A stretch of 64,000 nt of DNA from Bacteroidales bacterium (GTDB lineage: Bacteria > Bacteroidota > Bacteroidia > Bacteroidales > G3-4614): the NCBI GenBank assembly GCA_017935575.1, contig JAGBHI010000050.1, positions 1 through 64,000 on the forward strand, read 5' to 3'. The position numbers were made by a program, and so were the translations under genes. The notes under the pieces are model-generated. The model ran no database searches. It saw only the letters and a list, made by a program, of their open reading frames with translations, and was not told the DNA's origin. Position 1 is the first letter of the stretch. Each line of letters opens with the position of its first letter. Of this stretch, positions 55,462 to 64,000 are shown piece by piece.

Positions 55462-57084
55462 ATGTCAAACATACAAGATAAAATAAAAGCATTAGTGCCT
55501 GAGGTAACCGTTGAAGAAAACGGTCTTTCAATGGTGGTTGTTCCATCAGAAAAAATGCCTCAAGTAGCAGCCTATTTAAGTGAAAAGGAGTCTTTTGATT
55601 CATTAGTTGCCTTAATCGGAAACGATTGGGGAGAATCGCTCGGAGTTGTATATATAATAGACTCTACAAAAACAGGAGAGAGAGTTGTGCTTAAAACATC
55701 AACTACCGATAAAGAGAATCCTATGTTACATAGCGTAGCAGGAATTTGGAAATCGGCAGATTTGAATGAGCGCGAAGTTTATGATTTTTACGGAATACGT
55801 TTTATCGGACACCCCGATATGAGACGTATTTTCTTGCGTGAAGATTGGAAGGGGTATCCTCTAAGAAAAGATTATGATGCATCACCCGAAGCAAATCCTG
55901 TTCCTGTAACAAACGAGTATAATGCAGATACTACAATATCGTTGCGACAACAACTCGACGGAACTATTGTAGAGGAAGAGAGAACAATTTTTGCACCTGA
56001 AGATTATGTTGTAAATATAGGTCCTCAACACCCTGCAACGCACGGAGTAATGCGTTTCCGTACAGCTATAGAGGGAGAGACAATCAAGAAGATAGATCCC
56101 ATATGTGGATATATACACCGTGGAGTTGAAAAATTGGCAGAGGGATTAACATATCCTCAAACACTTCACTTTACCGACCGTCTTGATTATTTATCAGCAC
56201 ATCAAAATCGTCATGCATTATGTATGTGTATTGAGGAGGCAATGGGAATTGAAGTTCCGGAAAGAGCTAAATACATACGTACCATCATGGACGAGTTGTC
56301 AAGAATAGGTTCTCACCTTCTTTTGTATTCAACTCTTTGTATGGACTTAGGTTCAATCACAGCCTTTATATATGGTTTCCGTGATAGAGATAAAGTACTT
56401 GATATCTTTGACGATACTTGTGGTGGTCGTCTTATAATGAACTACAACAAAATTGGAGGAGTTATGGCAGATATTCACCCCGATTTTGTTACAAAAGTTA
56501 AGCAATTCATCAAATATATGCCTAAAGGATTAGAGGAGTATCACGCACTCTTCTCTGGCAATATTATTGCTCGTAATCGTATGGAAGGTGTTGGAGTATT
56601 ATCTCGTGAGGACGCTATAAATTATGGAATTTTTGGTCCTACAGGACGTGCTTCAGGTTGGGCTAATGACGTTCGTAAATTAGAACCATACGGAGTATAT
56701 GATAAAGTTGATTTTGAACAAGTTGTAATGACTGAAGGAGATACATACGCTCGTTATATGATAAGATTGAAAGAGATAGAGCAATCAATGCATATCATTG
56801 AGCAACTTATTGATAATATCCCAGAAGGTGATTATGCTGTAAAAACCAAACCAATAATAAAATTACCCGAAGGAAACTTCTTCAAACGAGTTGAAGGTTC
56901 TCGTGGTGCGTTTGGAGTATATATTGAAAGTAAAGGAGATAAAACTCCGTACCGTATGAAATTTGTAACTCAAGGTTTGAACCTTATAGGTGCTGTTGAT
57001 CATATTACTCGTGATCAAAAAATTGCAGACCTTATAGCAATTGGAGGTTCTCTTGACTATGTTATACCTGATATTGATAGATAA
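55462..57084 (+). CDS. nuoCD: NADH-quinone oxidoreductase subunits C and D (fused)
   Basis: Fusion of the 30-kDa (NuoC, about 1-145) and 49-kDa (NuoD, about 175-540) peripheral subunits, 540 residues. NuoC shows the [21 protein letters not shown] signature, read here in part, and NuoD has [16 protein letters not shown] and the quinone-site region GVSR-like segment of the family. Fusion is common in Bacteroidota. nuoE, nuoF and nuoG do not follow, as in other members of the phylum whose complex I lacks the NADH module. Confidence 0.95.
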   Translation: MSNIQDKIKALVPEVTVEENGLSMVVVPSEKMPQVAAYLSEKESFDSLVALIGNDWGESLGVVYIIDSTKTGERVVLKTSTTDKENPMLHSVAGIWKSADLNEREVYDFYGIRFIGHPDMRRIFLREDWKGYPLRKDYDASPEANPVPVTNEYNADTTISLRQQLDGTIVEEERTIFAPEDYVVNIGPQHPATHGVMRFRTAIEGETIKKIDPICGYIHRGVEKLAEGLTYPQTLHFTDRLDYLSAHQNRHALCMCIEEAMGIEVPERAKYIRTIMDELSRIGSHLLLYSTLCMDLGSITAFIYGFRDRDKVLDIFDDTCGGRLIMNYNKIGGVMADIHPDFVTKVKQFIKYMPKGLEEYHALFSGNIIARNRMEGVGVLSREDAINYGIFGPTGRASGWANDVRKLEPYGVYDKVDFEQVVMTEGDTYARYMIRLKEIEQSMHIIEQLIDNIPEGDYAVKTKPIIKLPEGNFFKRVEGSRGAFGVYIESKGDKTPYRMKFVTQGLNLIGAVDHITRDQKIADLIAIGGSLDYVIPDIDR

Positions 57085-57104
57085 AAAAAGAAAAATATTA
57101 CATT

Positions 57105-58181
57105 ATGTTTGATTTTTCAGCCATAACAATTTGGATAGACCAACTGTTACGTAGCGTAATGGCTCCGTGGGCAGTAGTATTAGTAGAAGGCGTTATAATA
57201 GGCGTGGTTCTATTACTTCTTTATGCTTTAATAGCATTGGCATTAATATATGCCGAGCGTAAAATTTGTGCATTTTTCCAATGTCGTTACGGACCAAATC
57301 GTGTAGGTCCCTTAGGTTTGTTACAACCTATAGCCGATATGTTAAAAATGTTGATAAAGGAGATTATATCGGTAGATAAGAGCGATAAATTCTTATACGG
57401 ATTAGCTCCATTCCTTGTAATCCTTTCATCAATGCTTACCTTTGGTTGTATGCCATTCGGAAACGGTTTGTTAACTCTTGATTTTAATATAGGAGTATTC
57501 TTCATAATGGCAGTATCATCAATAGGAGTATTGGGAATATTGCTTGCAGGTTGGTCAAGTAACAACAAATTTACACTTATTGGTGCAATGCGAAGCGGAG
57601 CTCAAATGATAAGTTATGAGTTGTCAATAGGATTGTCAATATTATCAGTAGTTGTATATGCAGGAACAATGCAAACATCGCAAATAATTGCAGCACAAGA
57701 GAATGCATGGTTCATATTTACAGGACACATTCCTATGTGGATTGCATTTATCATATACTTGATAGCAGGAACAGCCGAGACTAACCGTGGACCCTTTGAC
57801 CTTCCCGAAGCAGAGTCTGAGTTGACAGCAGGATACCATACAGAGTATTCAGGAATGCACTTCGGATTCTACTATCTTGCAGAGTATCTTAATATGTTTA
57901 TTGTATCAGGAATTGCATCATTGCTATTCTTGGGAGGGTGGATGCCTCTTCATATTCCAGGTTGGGAAGCATTCAATAATGTAATGAACTATATACCATC
58001 AGTAATATGGTTCTTCGGAAAAACTGCAATTATAATGTTTATAATAATGTGGTTTAAATGGACATTCCCACGTTTGAGAATTGACCAATTGATAAAGTTT
58101 GAGTGGAAATATCTCTTGCCCATAGGTTTATTCAATTTGTTATTGGTAACAATAATGGTTGTTATGGGCTGGCACTTTTAA
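57105..58181 (+). CDS. nuoH: NADH-quinone oxidoreductase subunit H
   Basis: Membrane subunit that forms the quinone entry chamber with NuoB and NuoD. The 358-residue protein has about eight helices, the [19 protein letters not shown] motif, [16 protein letters not shown] and the loop [28 protein letters not shown] (parts shown), rich in acidic residues. The expected nuoI, J, K, L, M and N genes do not follow: atpD starts 30 bp later. Confidence 0.95.
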   Translation: MFDFSAITIWIDQLLRSVMAPWAVVLVEGVIIGVVLLLLYALIALALIYAERKICAFFQCRYGPNRVGPLGLLQPIADMLKMLIKEIISVDKSDKFLYGLAPFLVILSSMLTFGCMPFGNGLLTLDFNIGVFFIMAVSSIGVLGILLAGWSSNNKFTLIGAMRSGAQMISYELSIGLSILSVVVYAGTMQTSQIIAAQENAWFIFTGHIPMWIAFIIYLIAGTAETNRGPFDLPEAESELTAGYHTEYSGMHFGFYYLAEYLNMFIVSGIASLLFLGGWMPLHIPGWEAFNNVMNYIPSVIWFFGKTAIIMFIIMWFKWTFPRLRIDQLIKFEWKYLLPIGLFNLLLVTIMVVMGWHF

Positions 58182-58184
58182 TAG

Positions 58185-59720
<1,536 letters not shown>

Positions 59721-59731
59721 TAAAAACAACA

Positions 59732-59965
59732 ATGAAACTCCAAATAATATCAACCGATGGTATAATCTTTGAAGGAGAGGCAACAAAAGTGACTCTCCCC
59801 GGAACAGTAGGACCGTTTACTGTTTTGGAGAACCATGCATCTATACTTTCAACATTAACAAAAGGAGAGTTGGAGTATGAGAGTAATGGTATAGTTGAGA
59901 CTGTACAAATAAAAGGAGGATTTGTTGATGTAAATAATAATCAGGTATCAGTATGCCTAAGTTAA
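59732..59965 (+). CDS. atpC: F1Fo ATP synthase epsilon subunit (short form)
   Basis: Central-stalk subunit of 77 residues. Only the N-terminal beta-sandwich is present (KLQIISTDGIIFEGEATKVTLPGTVGPF...); the C-terminal helical hairpin that inhibits ATP hydrolysis in E. coli is missing. Short epsilon subunits are usual in Bacteroidota. Its last bases overlap the start of atpB by 13 bp. Confidence 0.93.
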   Translation: MKLQIISTDGIIFEGEATKVTLPGTVGPFTVLENHASILSTLTKGELEYESNGIVETVQIKGGFVDVNNNQVSVCLS

Positions 59966-61035
59966 GCAATATGATATTTAGAAGGTACATATTAGTATTA
60001 GCAATGTTGTTGTCAATATCATTTACAACAGCAACAAAGGCTTCTGCTCACTCAGAAGAGGAGGGAGGATTAAATGTAAAAGAATTAATCTTCCATCACC
60101 TTTTAGATTCTTACGAGTGGGAGCTACCTTGTACCCATGTAAAAATACCATTGCCAATAATAGTTCGTGATTATCAAGGTGAATGGCATCTTTTCAGTTC
60201 CTCACGTTTAGCGCATGGTGAGGAGTATGAAGGATTTAAAATAACTCATCATGGCGACAATTCAGGCAAAGTTGTAGGCATAAATGCAGAAGGAGAAGAG
60301 TATCGTCCATTAGATTTTTCGTTAACAAAGAATGTTACAGAGATAATGTTAGCGGCAATTTTGATGCTTCTAATATTCCTTCCAATGGCGCGATGGTATA
60401 AGAAAAATCCATATAAGGCTCCACGTAAATTCTTTGGAGGAGTAGAACTATTGATAGAGATGATATACGGAGAAGTTATTAAACCTATATTAGGAAAAGA
60501 TGCAAAGAAATTTGCTCCATATCTTTTAACCGTATTTTTCTTCATCTTTATAATTAACTTATTAGGAATGATAACTGTATTCCCCGGAGGAGCCAACTTG
60601 TCGGGAAATATAGCAGTAACTATGGTGTTGGCATTAATGACATTCTTGGTAATAAACATATTCGGAACAAAACACTATTGGAAAGACCTTATATGGCCCG
60701 AAGTTCCAATGTTTATGAAGTGTCCAATACCACTTATGCCGGTAATTGAGATATTTGGAGCATTAACAAAACCTATGGCATTGATGATTCGTTTGTTTGC
60801 CAATATGATGGGCGGACATATGATAACTCTTGTATTGGTATGTCTCATATTTATATTCTCAGCATTCGGTTTGGCAGTGCAAAGCGGAACAGCGGTGTTT
60901 TCAGTAGCATTTGCGCTATTTATGGGAGTATTGCACTTGCTTATATGTTTAATTCAAGCATATGTATTTACTATGCTGTCAACCATATTTATAGGATTGG
61001 CACAAATACACGAACATAAAGAAGAGAAAAAATAG
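59953..61035 (+). CDS. atpB: F1Fo ATP synthase subunit a
   Basis: Membrane subunit with the proton half-channels. The 360-residue protein has an N-terminal signal-like segment and a periplasmic-looking His/Glu-rich stretch (AHSEEEGG), as in Bacteroidota, then six or so helices. The essential Arg is in KPMALMIRLFANMMGGHM. The ATG at 59953 overlaps atpC; an ATG at 59971 just after the atpC stop is equally possible. Confidence 0.95.
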   Translation: MPKLSNMIFRRYILVLAMLLSISFTTATKASAHSEEEGGLNVKELIFHHLLDSYEWELPCTHVKIPLPIIVRDYQGEWHLFSSSRLAHGEEYEGFKITHHGDNSGKVVGINAEGEEYRPLDFSLTKNVTEIMLAAILMLLIFLPMARWYKKNPYKAPRKFFGGVELLIEMIYGEVIKPILGKDAKKFAPYLLTVFFFIFIINLLGMITVFPGGANLSGNIAVTMVLALMTFLVINIFGTKHYWKDLIWPEVPMFMKCPIPLMPVIEIFGALTKPMALMIRLFANMMGGHMITLVLVCLIFIFSAFGLAVQSGTAVFSVAFALFMGVLHLLICLIQAYVFTMLSTIFIGLAQIHEHKEEKK

Positions 61036-61061
61036 AAAACAATAAATAGTATTTATCATAA

Positions 61062-61328
<267 letters not shown>

Positions 61329-61338
61329 TATAATTCAA

Positions 61339-61836
61339 ATGGAACTGTTTAAACCCGAACTTGGTCTTTCATTTTGGCTATTGGTCGTATTTGTTTTGCT
61401 CTTTATAGTAACAGCCAAGTATGTTTGGCCTGCAATTGTAAAGAGTGTAGATGAACGCGCTGACCTTATAGACAAAGGAGTGGGTTATGCACAAGAGGCT
61501 AAAAAGCAACTTGAAAATGCAACAGAGAATGCTCAACAACTATTAGTTGATGCACAGCGTCAACAAATGGAGATTCTAAGAGAGGCCACTCAAATGAAAA
61601 ACCGAATAATAGAAGAGGCTCGCAGTGCAGCAACCGCAGAAGCAAAAAAAGTAATGGATGCTGCCGCAATCTCAATAGAGCAAGCCAGAAAGGCCTCAGA
61701 AGAGCAGTTCCGTGCCGAAGTTAGCGGTTTTGCATTGCAGATAGCCGAGAAGCTTGTGCGCAAGGAGCTGTCCGATGACAAAAGTCAGAAGGAGATTATT
61801 GAAAAGATGTTAGAACAGTTGGAGAAACAAAATTAA
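61339..61836 (+). CDS. atpF: F1Fo ATP synthase subunit b
   Basis: Peripheral stalk subunit: one N-terminal membrane helix (LSFWLLVVFVLLFIVTAKYV, 20 residues) and a long charged coiled coil of Ala, Glu, Gln and Arg. I start at 61339 (MELFKPELGLSFW, 165 residues), 10 bp after the atpE stop; a longer form would overlap atpE by 37 bp and add residues with no family match. Confidence 0.94.
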   Translation: MELFKPELGLSFWLLVVFVLLFIVTAKYVWPAIVKSVDERADLIDKGVGYAQEAKKQLENATENAQQLLVDAQRQQMEILREATQMKNRIIEEARSAATAEAKKVMDAAAISIEQARKASEEQFRAEVSGFALQIAEKLVRKELSDDKSQKEIIEKMLEQLEKQN

Positions 61837-61844
61837 ATTAAAAT

Positions 61845-62393
61845 ATGAGTGAAGGAGTAATAGCAGGGAGATATGCCACAGCACTATACAAATATTGTGC
61901 CGAGCATGGAGTAGCCACTACGTTGTATAAAACAGCGGAGGAGGTTGAAAAAGCCTTTATCTCAACACCTGAGCTACGAAAGACTCTCATAAATCCGGTT
62001 GTTCCAGCAAAAGACAAAATTTCCATAATGATGACCGTAGGCGGTAAAAACGCCGACAAATATTTTGAAAACTTTGTACGTCTTGTAGTTGATAAAAAAC
62101 GTGAAGAGTATATGCGTGAAATATTCTTGAAGTATTCACAAATATATCGTAAAAAAAACAACATATCATTAGTTGAAGTAACAACTGCTGTTGAGATTGA
62201 CGAGAATATGTTGAAAAAGATAACATCAATCATATCAAGTCGAACAGAAAGTAAAGTTGAATTAAAATATAAGATAGACCTTGCTATAATAGGAGGATTT
62301 GTCTTAAAAATAGACTCTCAACAATTAGATGCATCAATTGACAGAGAGTTAAAGAATTTGCGTTTAAAATTAGTAAACAGCAACAAAGTATGA
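61845..62393 (+). CDS. atpH: F1Fo ATP synthase delta subunit
   Basis: Joins the stalk to the top of F1. The 182-residue protein begins with [19 protein letters not shown], the usual OSCP/delta start (x-x-R-Y-A-x-A-L), has six or so helices, and ends in the family's beta segment [21 protein letters not shown], seen here. It overlaps atpA by 4 bp (ATGA). Confidence 0.94.
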   Translation: MSEGVIAGRYATALYKYCAEHGVATTLYKTAEEVEKAFISTPELRKTLINPVVPAKDKISIMMTVGGKNADKYFENFVRLVVDKKREEYMREIFLKYSQIYRKKNNISLVEVTTAVEIDENMLKKITSIISSRTESKVELKYKIDLAIIGGFVLKIDSQQLDASIDRELKNLRLKLVNSNKV

Positions 62394-63961
62394 TAAAACC
62401 GAGTGAAGTATCAGATATCTTAAAGCGTCAATTAGAAGAGGTTGACAGCCGTATCAATTTTGAAGAGGTGGGTACTGTCTTAAGTGTAGGAGACGGAGTA
62501 GCACATGTCTTCGGATTGGATAATGTACACGCGAGTGAACTTGTAGAGTTTGAAAACGGAGTACGCGGAGTGGCTATGAACCTTGAAGATAGTAATGTTG
62601 GTGTTATTTTGATGGGTGATACTGCAAAAGTAGAAGAGAATATGACTGTACGTCGTACAGGTCAGATAGCATCAATACAAGTTGGAGAAGGATTATTAGG
62701 CAGGGTTATAAATACCTTAGGAGAGCCAATTGATGGAAAAGGAGCAATAGAAGGAGAACTGATACCTATGCCACTTGACCGCAAAGCTCCCGGAGTAATT
62801 TATCGTCAACCCGTAAATGAACCTTTACAAACAGGAATTAAGGCAGTAGATGCCATGATACCTATTGGACGAGGACAACGTGAGTTGATTATTGGAGACC
62901 GTCAAACAGGAAAAACAACAATTGCCGTTGATACAATAATTAACCAACGTAAAAACTATGAGGCAGGAGACCCTGTATATTGTATATATGTGGCGATAGG
63001 ACAAAAAGCTTCGTCGGTAGCTGCATTAGTAAATACATTAAAGGAGCATGGAGCAATGGAATATACCATTGTACTTGCTGCAAATGCCTCAGATCCTGCA
63101 TCAATGAGATATTATGCCCCATTTGCTGGAGCTGCAATTGGAGAATATTTCCGCGACTCAGGACGCCATGCCTTAGTAGTATATGACGACTTGTCAAAAC
63201 AAGCAGTATCATATCGTGAGATATCGTTGATTCTTCGTCGTCCTTCAGGACGTGAAGCATATCCCGGAGATATCTTCTATCTACATTCACGTTTATTAGA
63301 GCGTGCAGCTAAAATTATTGATAACGAAGAGGTTGTAAAAACAATGAACGACGTTCCTGAATCATTGCGTCCAATGTTGAAGGGGGGAGGTTCATTAACA
63401 GCCCTTCCTGTAATTGAGACTCAAGCAGGAGACGTTTCAGCATATATTCCAACAAACGTAATTTCAATTACCGACGGACAAATATTCCTTGAAACAAACC
63501 TATTCCACCAAGGACAACGTCCGGCTATCAACGTGGGAATATCAGTTTCACGTGTAGGAGGAAATGCTCAAGTTAAAGCAATGAAAAAAATTGCAGGAAC
63601 ACTTAAAATTGATCAAGCACAATATCGCGAGTTGGAAGCATTTACAAAATTCGGTGGCGATATTGACCCTGTAACAGCAATGGTAATTGATAAAGGTCGT
63701 AAAAATAGCCGTATATTGGTTCAACCTCAATATTCTCCAATGCCTGTAGGTGAGGAGATAGCAATAATATATTGTGGAATTAAAGGTCTATTAAAAGGAA
63801 TTGAAATTGACAGAATAAAAGAGTTTGAAGATTCTTTCCTTGACCTTTTAAGAAACAAATATAAAGCAGAGGTTCTTGATAAATTGCAAGTAGGTAAATT
63901 AGACGAAAATATAGAGGCTAAATTGCGCGAAGCAGCCGAAAGTGTTTCAGCAAGATTTTAA
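62390..63961 (+). CDS. atpA: F1Fo ATP synthase alpha subunit
   Basis: Non-catalytic nucleotide-binding subunit, 523 residues. Walker [14 protein letters not shown], the [14 protein letters not shown] region and the C-terminal alpha signature ([20 protein letters not shown], 20 residues) are intact. It overlaps atpH by 4 bp, and atpG follows after 10 bp. Confidence 0.97.
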   Translation: MIKPSEVSDILKRQLEEVDSRINFEEVGTVLSVGDGVAHVFGLDNVHASELVEFENGVRGVAMNLEDSNVGVILMGDTAKVEENMTVRRTGQIASIQVGEGLLGRVINTLGEPIDGKGAIEGELIPMPLDRKAPGVIYRQPVNEPLQTGIKAVDAMIPIGRGQRELIIGDRQTGKTTIAVDTIINQRKNYEAGDPVYCIYVAIGQKASSVAALVNTLKEHGAMEYTIVLAANASDPASMRYYAPFAGAAIGEYFRDSGRHALVVYDDLSKQAVSYREISLILRRPSGREAYPGDIFYLHSRLLERAAKIIDNEEVVKTMNDVPESLRPMLKGGGSLTALPVIETQAGDVSAYIPTNVISITDGQIFLETNLFHQGQRPAINVGISVSRVGGNAQVKAMKKIAGTLKIDQAQYRELEAFTKFGGDIDPVTAMVIDKGRKNSRILVQPQYSPMPVGEEIAIIYCGIKGLLKGIEIDRIKEFEDSFLDLLRNKYKAEVLDKLQVGKLDENIEAKLREAAESVSARF

Positions 63962-63971
63962 GTAAAAGAAG

Positions 63972-64000
63972 ATGGCAACAATAAGGGAGATAAAAGGAAG
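63972..64000 (+). CDS. atpG: F1Fo ATP synthase gamma subunit, 5' end only
   Basis: The window ends nine codons into this gene (MATIREIKG), which has the basic amphipathic start of gamma subunits (M-A-x-x-x-E-I-x-x-R-I). Its position directly after atpA is the conserved place for atpG. Confidence 0.85.

Overview
This window comes from a low-GC Bacteroidota chromosome, most likely a Bacteroidales with a type IX secretion system (T9SS). The grounds are: TAnnTTTG/TTTG (-7/-33) promoters before many genes, general absence of Shine-Dalgarno sequences, C-terminal T9SS sorting domains on four large secreted glycosidases, Bacteroidota-type gene clusters (dut-TPR-DUF4292-envC; dnaN-exonuclease-coaBC-DUF4835-recN-rlmB), a fused nuoCD and a short AtpC. 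Family names rest on reading motifs; no database search was run.

Layout. 1-140: right end of an IS3-family element. 0.3-12.2 kb: three tandem paralogous secreted GH85 endo-beta-N-acetylglucosaminidases with LamG and T9SS domains, then a short-chain dehydrogenase. 13.1-21.2 kb (minus strand): lgt, ddh, metH, ruvC and gdhA, with a repeat-rich non-coding gap between ruvC and gdhA. 21.7-28.3 kb: dut, a TPR lipoprotein, a DUF4292 lipoprotein, an EnvC-like protein, a FemAB/GNAT-like protein and a flippase. 28.5-35.0 kb: the dnaN to rlmB cluster. 35.1-39.9 kb: a very large secreted GH2 beta-galactosidase with T9SS tail. 40.2-41.8 kb: a methyltransferase-like protein, the PduO-type cobalamin adenosyltransferase and a small DUF2795 protein.

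41.8-47.5 kb looks like an accessory island. It holds a DpnII-type (GATC) restriction-modification operon (two methylases and a nuclease), an opposing XRE regulator plus an unknown 178-aa protein, and then what I think is the most interesting system here: an unannotated 40-codon precursor peptide gene (45741-45863) followed, after a strong hairpin, by a radical SAM/SPASM enzyme with an N-terminal PqqD-like recognition domain. The peptide leader carries the F-x-x-P-x-L-x-x-x-G motif known from RRE-bound RiPP leaders, and its tail is a Cys/Arg/Pro/Gly-rich four-residue repeat. A 23-bp copy of the 3' end of the DUF2795 gene (21/23 identical) lies on the far side of the island, as expected if the island inserted at the end of that gene.

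47.6-54.2 kb: umuDC, a minus-strand SRP RNA - tRNA-Thr - tRNA-Thr cluster, and a set of small envelope and glycosyltransferase genes. 54.5-64.0 kb: nuoA-B-CD-H run directly into atpD-C-B-E-F-H-A-(G), so the complex I operon is cut after nuoH and joined to the F1Fo ATP synthase operon. How they work together: the GH85 and GH2 enzymes suggest foraging on host or dietary N-glycans; MetH and PduO show dependence on cobalamin; the nuo/atp run makes and uses the proton gradient; the island adds defence and a modified peptide.
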